A DNA stretch of 5,574 nucleotides from Methanobacteriota archaeon (lineage in GTDB: Archaea > Thermoplasmatota > Thermoplasmata > RBG-16-68-12). Shown here piece after piece: positions 1 through 4,599 of this stretch. Numbering within the stretch: position 1 is the first letter of the stretch; each line of letters starts with the position of its first letter. The translations under genes and the position numbers were made by a program. The notes under the pieces were generated by a model. The model searched no databases and was not told where the DNA came from. It worked only from the letters and a program-made list of their open reading frames with translations. The DNA lies in NCBI GenBank assembly GCA_005878515.1, contig VBLZ01000103.1, positions 1-5,574 on the forward strand, in the 5' to 3' direction.

Positions 1-535
1 CGCCCTTCTCGAGGTCCGAGAGATACGAGTTGACAAGCGAGTCGAGTGCGGGACGAGTCAGGGATGAATCCGCGAACCGCGGGCGGAGGTCACGACCCAT
101 GTACGAAAGTTCCCCCAGCCCACTCGAGACCATGACCACCCGGCCGCCGTCTGGGATGAATGGGAGGAGCGCATCCGTAACGTCCCGCGAGCCGAAGTAG
201 TTCGTCGCGATCGTGCGAACGGAGGCGCGTCGATCGGCGCCCCAGGATCCGACGCCCGCGTTGTTCACGAGCACGTCGAGGCGAGAGGCGAGGCCGGGGA
301 GATCCTTGGCGAGGGCCGAGATGCTCCCGCGGTCTGTTACGTCGAGCTGGTGGTAGAGGACGTCACCCCCAGCGGGGTCCAATCTATGAGTCGCTGCGGT
401 ACCCTTCTTCTCGTCGCGGCTCGTTAGCACGACGCGGAAGACTTTGTCTCGCAGCTGACGGCTCGTCTCGAGGCCTAAGCCGCGATTCGCGCCGGTGACC
501 AGGGCCACTGGTCGATCCGAAACGGCGGTGTCCAT
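1..535 (-). CDS. Short-chain dehydrogenase/reductase, carbonyl-reductase-like (3' end outside window)
   Basis: The first 178 residues of an NAD(P)H-dependent short-chain dehydrogenase are visible; the gene runs off the left edge. The start is the ATG at 533-535, which places the Rossmann fold at the usual distance from the N-terminus. The cofactor glycine motif TGANRGLG lies at residues 14-21, LDV (the conserved Asp contacting adenine) at 64-66, NNAG at 91-94, and the strand leading to the catalytic serine, VVMVSS, at 133-138. The segment TNYFGSRDVTDALLP (111-125) and the insertion after VSS resemble the animal carbonyl reductase (CBR1) branch, which reduces ketones and quinones in the cytosol; the substrate here is unknown. 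The catalytic YxxxK motif would lie beyond the window, so activity cannot be confirmed. No strong ribosome binding site precedes the ATG (only a weak GGTG), so a leaderless message is possible. The family is secure, the substrate is not. Confidence 0.9.
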   Translation of the reverse strand, partial: MDTAVSDRPVALVTGANRGLGLETSRQLRDKVFRVVLTSRDEKKGTAATHRLDPAGGDVLYHQLDVTDRGSISALAKDLPGLASRLDVLVNNAGVGSWGADRRASVRTIATNYFGSRDVTDALLPFIPDGGRVVMVSSGLGELSYMGRDLRPRFADSSLTRPALDSLVNSYLSDLEKG

Positions 536-560
536 GGCACCGGGCGAGACCGCCCGTCGC

Positions 561-572
561 TTTTGTCGTTTT
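561..572 (-). promoter_or_regulatory. Weak A-rich promoter candidate for the dehydrogenase
   Basis: On the minus strand two AAAA runs (561-564 and 569-572) stand out in otherwise GC-rich sequence. The nearer one is 26-29 bases upstream of the ATG at 535. In archaea a TATA box at that distance would give a leaderless transcript, which fits the missing Shine-Dalgarno. A 6-bp hairpin (541-556, loop AGAC) lies between it and the start codon. The match to a TATA consensus is poor, so this is only a candidate. Confidence 0.22.
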
Positions 573-593
573 GCGCCCGAAGTCCTACAGTCC

Positions 594-620
594 CTGGGAA
601 ACGAGGTCCAGTTTTCCCAG
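594..620. repeat. Perfect 8-bp inverted repeat upstream of the dehydrogenase (possible operator)
   Basis: CTGGGAAA (594-601) and TTTCCCAG (613-620) are exact inverted copies separated by 11 bases. They lie 59-85 bases upstream of the dehydrogenase ATG, just upstream of its A-rich promoter candidate. The arm-to-arm distance is about two helical turns, as in sites for dimeric winged-helix regulators. A transcript hairpin is the alternative, but no T tract follows on either strand. The surrounding 536-719 stretch contains no reading frame with a credible start and coding character. Confidence 0.45.
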
Positions 621-719
621 ACGCTTAGGAGGTTGTCGGCTTCGTCCGAAAGCTCTCAAGCGATGTGCAAGAGCTCGACGATGCGTTTCGTCCGGCGTTG
701 GCGATCGTAGACGACTCCT

Positions 720-746
720 AAAAAGGGGGGACTCGAAAGCCCCCCG
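720..746 (-). terminator. Intrinsic-type terminator: GC hairpin followed by five T
   Basis: Read on the minus strand, six G (745-740) pair with six C (730-725), extended by CT/AG with one bulged base. The loop is TTCG and TTTTT follows directly (724-720). The T tract is on the minus side only, so the element is directional and ends transcription of the small genes at 756-1175, upstream of the dehydrogenase. A second perfect palindrome, CCTGTG/CACAGG (749-762), sits just before it and contains the stop codon of the 26-residue ORF. Archaeal terminators usually rely on the T tract alone, so the strong hairpin is notable. Confidence 0.6.
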
Positions 747-755
747 CTCCTGTGT

Positions 756-836
756 TCACAGGATCCGAATCGACAACACGACTCGGCTGCAGTAGGTCGC
801 CACGAACGTGGCTAGGACGGCGAGGATCCAGAACAT
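756..836 (-). CDS. Predicted 26-residue single-pass membrane peptide
   Basis: A 26-codon frame starts at ATG 834-836 and ends at TGA 756-758. Residues 2-16 (FWILAVLATFVATYC) form an uncharged hydrophobic stretch suited to one membrane span. They are followed by SRVVLSIRIL, with two arginines expected to stay on the cytoplasmic side. Translation is supported by GGAGGTG ending 9 bases before the ATG, a full match to the anti-Shine-Dalgarno CACCTCC, and by a terminator 10 bases after the stop. It follows the 90-codon ORF at 903-1175 by 66 bases on the same strand and could be co-transcribed with it. I recognise no family. By analogy with other tiny membrane proteins it might modulate a membrane complex or act as a toxin, but nothing here shows that. 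At this length a chance frame is possible; the ribosome site and terminator are the main reasons to believe it. Confidence 0.5.
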   Translation of the reverse strand: MFWILAVLATFVATYCSRVVLSIRIL

Positions 837-845
837 CGTCGGTTG

Positions 846-852
846 CACCTCC
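846..852 (-). promoter_or_regulatory. Perfect Shine-Dalgarno GGAGGTG for the 26-residue peptide
   Basis: The minus strand reads GGAGGTG here, then a 9-base spacer, then ATG at 836-834. The same motif and the same 9-base spacing precede the 59-residue gene at 4146-4325, so two independent small genes in this window share one initiation geometry. This site is what selects the short frame as the translated one. Confidence 0.6.
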
Positions 853-902
853 CTTCCTTTGGGTATTTCTTCGCGCCCCTCCTCGGCGCCGATCGCACGT
901 TC

Positions 903-1175
903 TCACCTCGTCGGGTCTGCGACCTTCCCGTGGCGATTCCGGTTGCCGACGACGAGGGCCCTCAACGTCCGCGCGAGGGCGTTGAAGACCGCGACGGATT
1001 CCGTGAACCGGCGTCGTGGGGGGCCGCTCACGCCCGCATTCGCGACCTGCGCGAGCAGGAACTCCGGTCCCGTGCCGCGCCCATATTCATGCCGGACGTA
1101 CGCTGCGATTTCTGCGTGTCGTCGGGGTTTCATTCGCTCTTCGATCAGTGCCCTGCCATATGCCTCTGCCATCAT
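903..1175 (-). CDS. Hypothetical 90-residue protein, divergent from the STAND NTPase
   Basis: The frame starts at ATG 1173-1175 (a second ATG follows immediately) and ends with TGA at 903-905. It encodes a soluble, basic protein with a helix-prone N-terminal half (AEAYGRALIEERMKPRRHAE) and a C-terminal half rich in Arg, Ala and Val. No signal peptide or membrane span is seen and I recognise no family. Support for coding: third codon positions are strongly G/C in the second half, as in the neighbouring genes, and GGGAG lies 11 bases before the ATG. The frame stays open upstream to 1301, but that part is rich in Gly and Pro and looks untranslated. It is transcribed away from the NTPase gene, with 172 bases between the two starts, and probably shares a transcript with the 26-residue peptide. 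Overlapping plus-strand frames look less protein-like. Still, it could be chance in GC-rich DNA. Confidence 0.42.
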   Translation of the reverse strand: MMAEAYGRALIEERMKPRRHAEIAAYVRHEYGRGTGPEFLLAQVANAGVSGPPRRRFTESVAVFNALARTLRALVVGNRNRHGKVADPTR

Positions 1176-1189
1176 GTCTGGTTGTTCTC

Positions 1190-1214
1190 CCAGGCGCCTT
1201 TTCCAGGCACCTGG
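1190..1214 (-). promoter_or_regulatory. RNA hairpin overlapping the ribosome site of the 90-residue ORF
   Basis: On the minus strand CCAGGTGCC (1214-1206), a 7-base loop TGGAAAA, and GGCGCCTGG (1198-1190) form a 9-bp stem whose single non-Watson-Crick pair is G-U in this orientation (C-A in the other). Its last bases overlap the GGGAG ribosome site (1187-1191). It could gate translation of the 90-residue ORF or mark a regulator site. The AAAA of the loop also lies about 25 bases before the start codon, where an archaeal TATA box would give a leaderless transcript. These readings cannot be separated from sequence alone. Confidence 0.33.
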
Positions 1215-1248
1215 AGGAGCCCATGGTGGGCCCGGGTCTTCTCCGTGG

Positions 1249-1256
1249 TTTAGTAG
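1249..1256 (+). promoter_or_regulatory. Weak TATA-like element in the divergent intergenic region
   Basis: TTTAGTAG is one of the few AT-rich octamers between the divergent starts at 1175 and 1348. As a plus-strand TATA box it would start transcription near 1278-1282, giving a leader of about 70 bases before GTG 1348. The match to the archaeal consensus is partial. TTCTTA at 1305-1310 is an equally plausible alternative, with a leader of roughly 12 bases. A second palindrome, GCCCA/TGGGC at 1219-1231, lies just upstream. Confidence 0.22.
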
Positions 1257-1303
1257 ATACAGTGTAGGTCCACAGATTGTCCCGCCCGCCGGCCGGCCCA
1301 TAC

Positions 1304-1320
1304 GTTCTTACCCTGAGAAC
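1304..1320. repeat. 17-bp imperfect palindrome before the STAND gene (possible operator)
   Basis: GTTCTTA, three bases, then TGAGAAC: six of seven positions in each arm are complementary. It ends 27 bases before the GTG start of the NTPase gene, where a bound dimer would block initiation, and it overlaps the alternative TATA-like TTCTTA. The NTPase carries its own N-terminal winged helix, so autoregulation is conceivable, but that is inference. Confidence 0.33.
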
Positions 1321-1347
1321 CCGGTCCGCGTTTCGGCCGGTGCCTCC

Positions 1348-4149
1348 GTGCGCCTGACGGCCAAGGAACGCATCCTGATCCATCTCGCCGATTTCGCGAA
1401 GTACGAGGGAGTCGCGGAGGTTCCCCCCGAGATGGGCCAGGAGGGAGTCGCGCACGCCGCCGCAATCTATGTGCAGCACGTCCGCCAGTTCGTCGGCCCG
1501 CTTTTGAAGGAAGGGCTCGTGCGGGAGCGGACGGCCCATGTGAAGGGCCATCGCCGGCGGCTCAAGGTCTACGACCTCACGGACCGGGGCCGGCTCGTCG
1601 CGGCTCACCTTCGGGAACAGGTCCGTGCGAGCCCGATTCGAGTGCGCGGGCCCGACGGGATCCAGGAGACGACGTTTGGCGAGGCGGTCCGTCAGGTGGG
1701 AGGAAGCACCCGTTTCTCGGATCTGGTGCGAGCGGCCGCGGAACGCGACGTCATCGATCTGTCATCGCTCGGATCGGAGGGCCCCTCCAAGTTCATCGAG
1801 CGCCTCGGGGAAGCGCCCCATCCGCGAACCTTCGTCGGACGCTCCAAGGAGCTCGAGGCATTGACCCGGGATTCGGGGGACCCGCGGGTATTCTTCGTTC
1901 GGGGCGTCGCGGGGATCGGGAAGTCGAGCCTTGCGGCGAAGGCGTGCGAGCGTCTTCACGGGACACGCAGTCTCTACTGGCACCGCATCCGTCCCTGGGA
2001 TACGCGACTCTCGATCCTCGCCGGCCTCGCGGAGTTCCTGGAGCCCCTCGGCCGCCCCGGACTGCGAGCGGTCCTCCGCCGCGGGGAATCGGAGGTGGCG
2101 GACCGGGTCGTGCGCGAAGACCTTCAGGGCAGCCAATGCCTGCTCGTCTTCGACGATGCGGACGAGGCGAGCCCGGAGGCCGTGGGTCTCCTCCGATTCC
2201 TGAAAGAGGTGATTGCGGACGCGTCGGGGGTGCGGGCGATTCTGCTGTCCCGGCGAGCCGTTCCCTTCTATGACCGGAGGGACGTGACGATTCGCCACCT
2301 CGTGGCGGAGATCGACCTGCAAGGCTTCGGGACGAAGGAAATCGAGGGCCTCCTCGCCTCGGAACCCGGTGGGGCCCAGCTGGTTCGGACGGCCCGACGC
2401 CTGGGAGGCCACCCGCTGTTCCTGGAACTCCTGCTTTCCGCGGCACGAGACGGCATATCGGCCGAATCCCTCACGGATGTTCGCCGCTTCGTCGAAGAGG
2501 AGATCTATTCGGACCTTTCGGACGCCGAACGCCAGATGATGAAGACGGCGGCCCTTTACGCCGTCCCCTTCCCCAGGGACGTCCTGTTCGCCGACCCGTC
2601 GATGTCCCATGATGTCCTCCTTTCACTCACGTCGAAATCCCTCATCCGTCCCCTGGCGGAGGACACCTTCGGCGTCCATGACACGATCCGGGATTTCTTC
2701 CTCTCGATCCTCACGCCGCCCGAGCACGATGCGCTCGCCCCCGTCGCGGCGAATCACCTCGCGCGCCTCGCCGAGGAGGCGGTCTCGACGAAAGATTTCA
2801 TCACCGCGCTCAACTGCCTTTCTAACGCGGTCGCGCTCGAACCCTCTCCCACGCAGCTGGTATCCTTGTATGAGACCTTGGGGGACACGCACGAGAACAT
2901 CGGCGACCTTCCTGCGGCCCTCTCCTCGTACAAGGAGGCGGTGCGACGGACGAAGGAGCCTGAGACCCTCGCGCGGCTCCATCGAAAGACCGCGGCCTCC
3001 CTGCAGGTGCGCGGCGAGATCGCCCCCGCGATCGAGGAGATCGAGGCCGGGTTCGACGTCCTCGGTCCCCAACCGAGCGTCGAAAGGGGCTGGTTGAACT
3101 TCGTTCAGTGCCGCATCGCGTCGGACCAAGAGGATTGGGCCGAGGCCCGCGAGCATGGCGAAGCCGCCCTGACCGCGCTGCAGAGCGCCGGGGACGCAGG
3201 CGGCGAAGCGAGGACCCTGGTCGAGCTCGCGAACATCCAAATCAATGCCCAAGGCAACCCGGCGGAGGCGGAGGGCTACCTCACATCGGCCCTGAAACTT
3301 GCGGATGCCGGGCTCGAGCTGGACTTTCGGGCGCGGATTCACATCGCTCTCGCGAACCTGTATGCGAACCGGATCGGCGACGTCGACCGGGCGGCGCAGC
3401 ACATCGAGGCCGTCGAGGCGATGCAAGATTCCATCGCGGATCCCCATGTCCGTCGTTCGCTCCTCTTCCTGCGGGCGTGGTTCGCGCTGCTTCAGCGGGC
3501 GGACTTCCCCGCGGCGGAAGCCTGGTTCACGCAAGCGCTTGCGCACGCCCGGAGGATCCACTCAACCGTGAGCCATACCGCGGCAAAGTTCGGCCTTGCC
3601 CATGTTGCCTATTTCGAGGGGAAGATCGAGGAAGCCCGCTCCGCGTTCGAACGTTGTGTGGTCGAGACCGACGCCGAAGAGATCTTGGGCCATGCCCTGG
3701 AGGCACGATGGATGGTCGCGGAGTGTTGCCTTCGCCTCGAAGACGTGCCCGGTTTCCTCAAAATCGTGGCCGAAGTCCACGACCCGCGGCGATCGGCCGG
3801 CCTGGCCGCACGTCCCTTTCACGCCCATGTCTTGGAAGGGCTCGGTCGTCTCGTGCAACGAGATCGGATCGGCTGCGAGGCGGCGTTCGCGAAGGCGTTT
3901 CGCCTCATCGAGACACGCGGAGTCGCGCCGGATGCCGCCATCGAGGCGTTTCTCCATTGGTTCTATGGCATCGCTCTGAGCGCCGTGGGGGAGGATCGCC
4001 GGGCGGTGGAGCAGTTGCAGGCCGGTCGTGCACGACTCCAAGCCGCCGGGTTGAAGGGCCAGATCGTTGTCGCCAATCAGGCGGAGCCTCAGCTCATGGC
4101 CTTCCTTCGGCGACACTATGTGGCCGAAAGTGCGGCCGCAATCTCCTAG
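1348..4149 (+). CDS. Winged-helix / STAND NTPase / TPR-repeat protein (933 residues)
   Basis: This is a three-part signal-transduction NTPase. Residues 1-90 form a winged-helix DNA-binding module (LTAKERILIHL, then a recognition-helix region and the basic wing HVKGHRRRLKVYDLTDRGR). Residues 161-172 (TFVGRSKELEAL) mark entry to a STAND/NB-ARC-type domain. This has Walker A GVAGIGKSS at 186-194 (Lys192), Walker B CLLVFDDAD at 264-272 (acidic pair 269-270), a sensor-1-like ILLSRR at 298-303, a GHP motif at 354-356, and a helical/winged part ending in VHDTIRDFF, whose His444-Asp445 matches the NB-ARC MHD motif. From about 504 to the C-terminus there are roughly ten TPR-like helical pairs. All key ATPase residues are present, so it should be an active switch. 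In this class the repeats sense a ligand or partner and NTP exchange drives oligomerisation; the winged helix suggests the output is DNA binding. The frame is open back to 808, but the upstream part is Gly/Pro-rich and not protein-like. GTG 1348 puts the family's conserved start at residue 1. No Shine-Dalgarno is seen, so the message may be leaderless. The ligand and target genes are unknown. Confidence 0.9.
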   Translation: MRLTAKERILIHLADFAKYEGVAEVPPEMGQEGVAHAAAIYVQHVRQFVGPLLKEGLVRERTAHVKGHRRRLKVYDLTDRGRLVAAHLREQVRASPIRVRGPDGIQETTFGEAVRQVGGSTRFSDLVRAAAERDVIDLSSLGSEGPSKFIERLGEAPHPRTFVGRSKELEALTRDSGDPRVFFVRGVAGIGKSSLAAKACERLHGTRSLYWHRIRPWDTRLSILAGLAEFLEPLGRPGLRAVLRRGESEVADRVVREDLQGSQCLLVFDDADEASPEAVGLLRFLKEVIADASGVRAILLSRRAVPFYDRRDVTIRHLVAEIDLQGFGTKEIEGLLASEPGGAQLVRTARRLGGHPLFLELLLSAARDGISAESLTDVRRFVEEEIYSDLSDAERQMMKTAALYAVPFPRDVLFADPSMSHDVLLSLTSKSLIRPLAEDTFGVHDTIRDFFLSILTPPEHDALAPVAANHLARLAEEAVSTKDFITALNCLSNAVALEPSPTQLVSLYETLGDTHENIGDLPAALSSYKEAVRRTKEPETLARLHRKTAASLQVRGEIAPAIEEIEAGFDVLGPQPSVERGWLNFVQCRIASDQEDWAEAREHGEAALTALQSAGDAGGEARTLVELANIQINAQGNPAEAEGYLTSALKLADAGLELDFRARIHIALANLYANRIGDVDRAAQHIEAVEAMQDSIADPHVRRSLLFLRAWFALLQRADFPAAEAWFTQALAHARRIHSTVSHTAAKFGLAHVAYFEGKIEEARSAFERCVVETDAEEILGHALEARWMVAECCLRLEDVPGFLKIVAEVHDPRRSAGLAARPFHAHVLEGLGRLVQRDRIGCEAAFAKAFRLIETRGVAPDAAIEAFLHWFYGIALSAVGEDRRAVEQLQAGRARLQAAGLKGQIVVANQAEPQLMAFLRRHYVAESAAAIS

Positions 4150-4325
4150 CGTGGCTTGGAGACTTTTGTCCCGTAGACCTCTCGGAACTCGATTTCCGCC
4201 CTCAGCTCGAAAAGCCAGCCGATCCAGGTGTCAATCGTCCCGAGTTTGAGCCTCGGGTCTTTGATTTCCCCAAGCTTCTTCTCCAACGTCTTGAACGCAC
4301 GCGTGATGTGCCACGGGCCCGGCAT
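4146..4325 (-). CDS. Hypothetical 59-residue protein, tail-to-tail with the STAND gene
   Basis: A 59-codon frame runs from ATG 4323-4325 to TAG 4146-4148. The protein begins MPGPWHITRAFKTLEKKLGE, is rich in Lys and Glu, and has a likely helical centre around IDTWIGWLFELRAEIEF (residues 35-51) with aromatic residues on one face. It looks like a small soluble domain with no membrane span or cysteine motif. I do not recognise the family. Evidence that it is real is good for its size: GGAGGT sits 9 bases before the ATG, a TATA-like TATTTTA lies 40 bases upstream, and codon use is ordinary for the region. Its stop overlaps the TAG of the NTPase gene by 4 bases on the opposite strand, so the transcripts of the two genes should collide or form complementary 3' ends. 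Functional linkage to the NTPase is possible but unproven. Confidence 0.65.
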   Translation of the reverse strand: MPGPWHITRAFKTLEKKLGEIKDPRLKLGTIDTWIGWLFELRAEIEFREVYGTKVSKPR

Positions 4326-4334
4326 GGGTGTCGG

Positions 4335-4340
4335 ACCTCC
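4335..4340 (-). promoter_or_regulatory. Shine-Dalgarno GGAGGT for the 59-residue gene
   Basis: The minus strand reads GGGGAGGT (4342-4335), then nine bases, then ATG. It decides the start: another ATG 28 bases further upstream is in a different frame and has no ribosome site. Confidence 0.62.
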
Positions 4341-4365
4341 CCCGCTTCGGCATGGCCCGGCTTGC

Positions 4366-4380
4366 TAAAATACTTCCGTG
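4366..4380 (-). promoter_or_regulatory. Archaeal-type TATA/BRE promoter of the 59-residue gene
   Basis: On the minus strand TATTTTA (4372-4366) is preceded by the purine-rich GGAAG, in the position of a TFB recognition element. Initiation 22-24 bases downstream would give a leader of roughly 17-20 bases that still contains the GGAGGT ribosome site. It is the clearest AT-rich element in the window and its spacing fits archaeal rather than bacterial promoters. Confidence 0.45.
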
Positions 4381-4425
4381 CGGCCGGTTCAGGGATCAAG
4401 ACGCCGGGCGGACCACGGATTCCCC

Positions 4426-4560
4426 GAACACGAGCCGGACCAGTTCCCCGGGCTCGTGTACCGCGGCTTCCCGCCGAAGGCCCTCCGGTACCCGGGTCCG
4501 GATCATTCCTTGAAGCGCGTTGGGTCTATGTCGCAGGAGCAGAGGCCGGGGCCGAACCGT
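4426..4560 (+). pseudogene. Decayed fragment of archaeal TATA-binding protein (TBP)
   Basis: In one frame 4426-4464 encodes EHEPDQFPGLVYR, which differs at only two positions from EYEPEQFPGLVYR, the core signature of archaeal TBP repeats. Three residues later comes PKA (4474-4482), exactly where TBPs have PK followed by Ala, Thr or Val. The expected next block (hydrophobic strand, then GSGK, then V-V-x-x-G-A) is not in that frame. A neighbouring frame, after a shift near 4483-4494, shows GSG at 4494-4502 and VYVAGAEAGAE at 4524-4556, resembling the GSGK...CTGAKSE part of TBP with a short insertion. No other TBP half, start codon or ribosome site is visible, and the nitronate monooxygenase gene ends at 4600. 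This looks like the residue of an extra TBP copy, broken by frameshift and deletion. The first motif is persuasive, the second less so. The rest of the 274-base gap (4326-4599) holds only the promoter of the 59-residue gene. Confidence 0.5.
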
Positions 4561-4599
4561 CCCACTGCGAGGGACAGTCAAGTGATTCGACCCGTACTT

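Noticed and set aside
656..719. Short minus-strand frame ending VVYDRQRRTKRIVELLHIA
   Set aside because: It looks mildly protein-like but has no start codon after the terminator and no ribosome site. Upstream it runs through the terminator stem.
725..745. tRNA T-arm (GGGGGG...TTCGAGT...CCCCCC on the minus strand)
   Set aside because: The loop would be too long for a T-arm, no matching acceptor stem, D-arm or anticodon arm can be built upstream, and the T tract fits a terminator.
495..795. Two overlapping plus-strand frames at the dehydrogenase start
   Set aside because: They are partly antisense to the dehydrogenase N-terminus, lack ribosome sites and have Ser/Arg-rich translations typical of shadows.
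808..1347. Upstream 180-codon extension of the STAND NTPase frame
   Set aside because: The translation is a low-complexity mix of Arg, Pro, Gly and Ser without domain character and overlaps the better minus-strand frame. The conserved winged helix begins exactly at GTG 1348.
1762..2610. 282-codon minus-strand frame antisense to the NTPase
   Set aside because: Long antisense frames are expected in GC-rich genes. The translation has no recognisable domain, while the sense strand carries intact ATPase motifs.
4396..4581. 61-codon minus-strand frame
   Set aside because: No ribosome site at a usable distance and Arg/Pro-rich. It lies antisense to the TBP-like remnant, which explains the open frame better.
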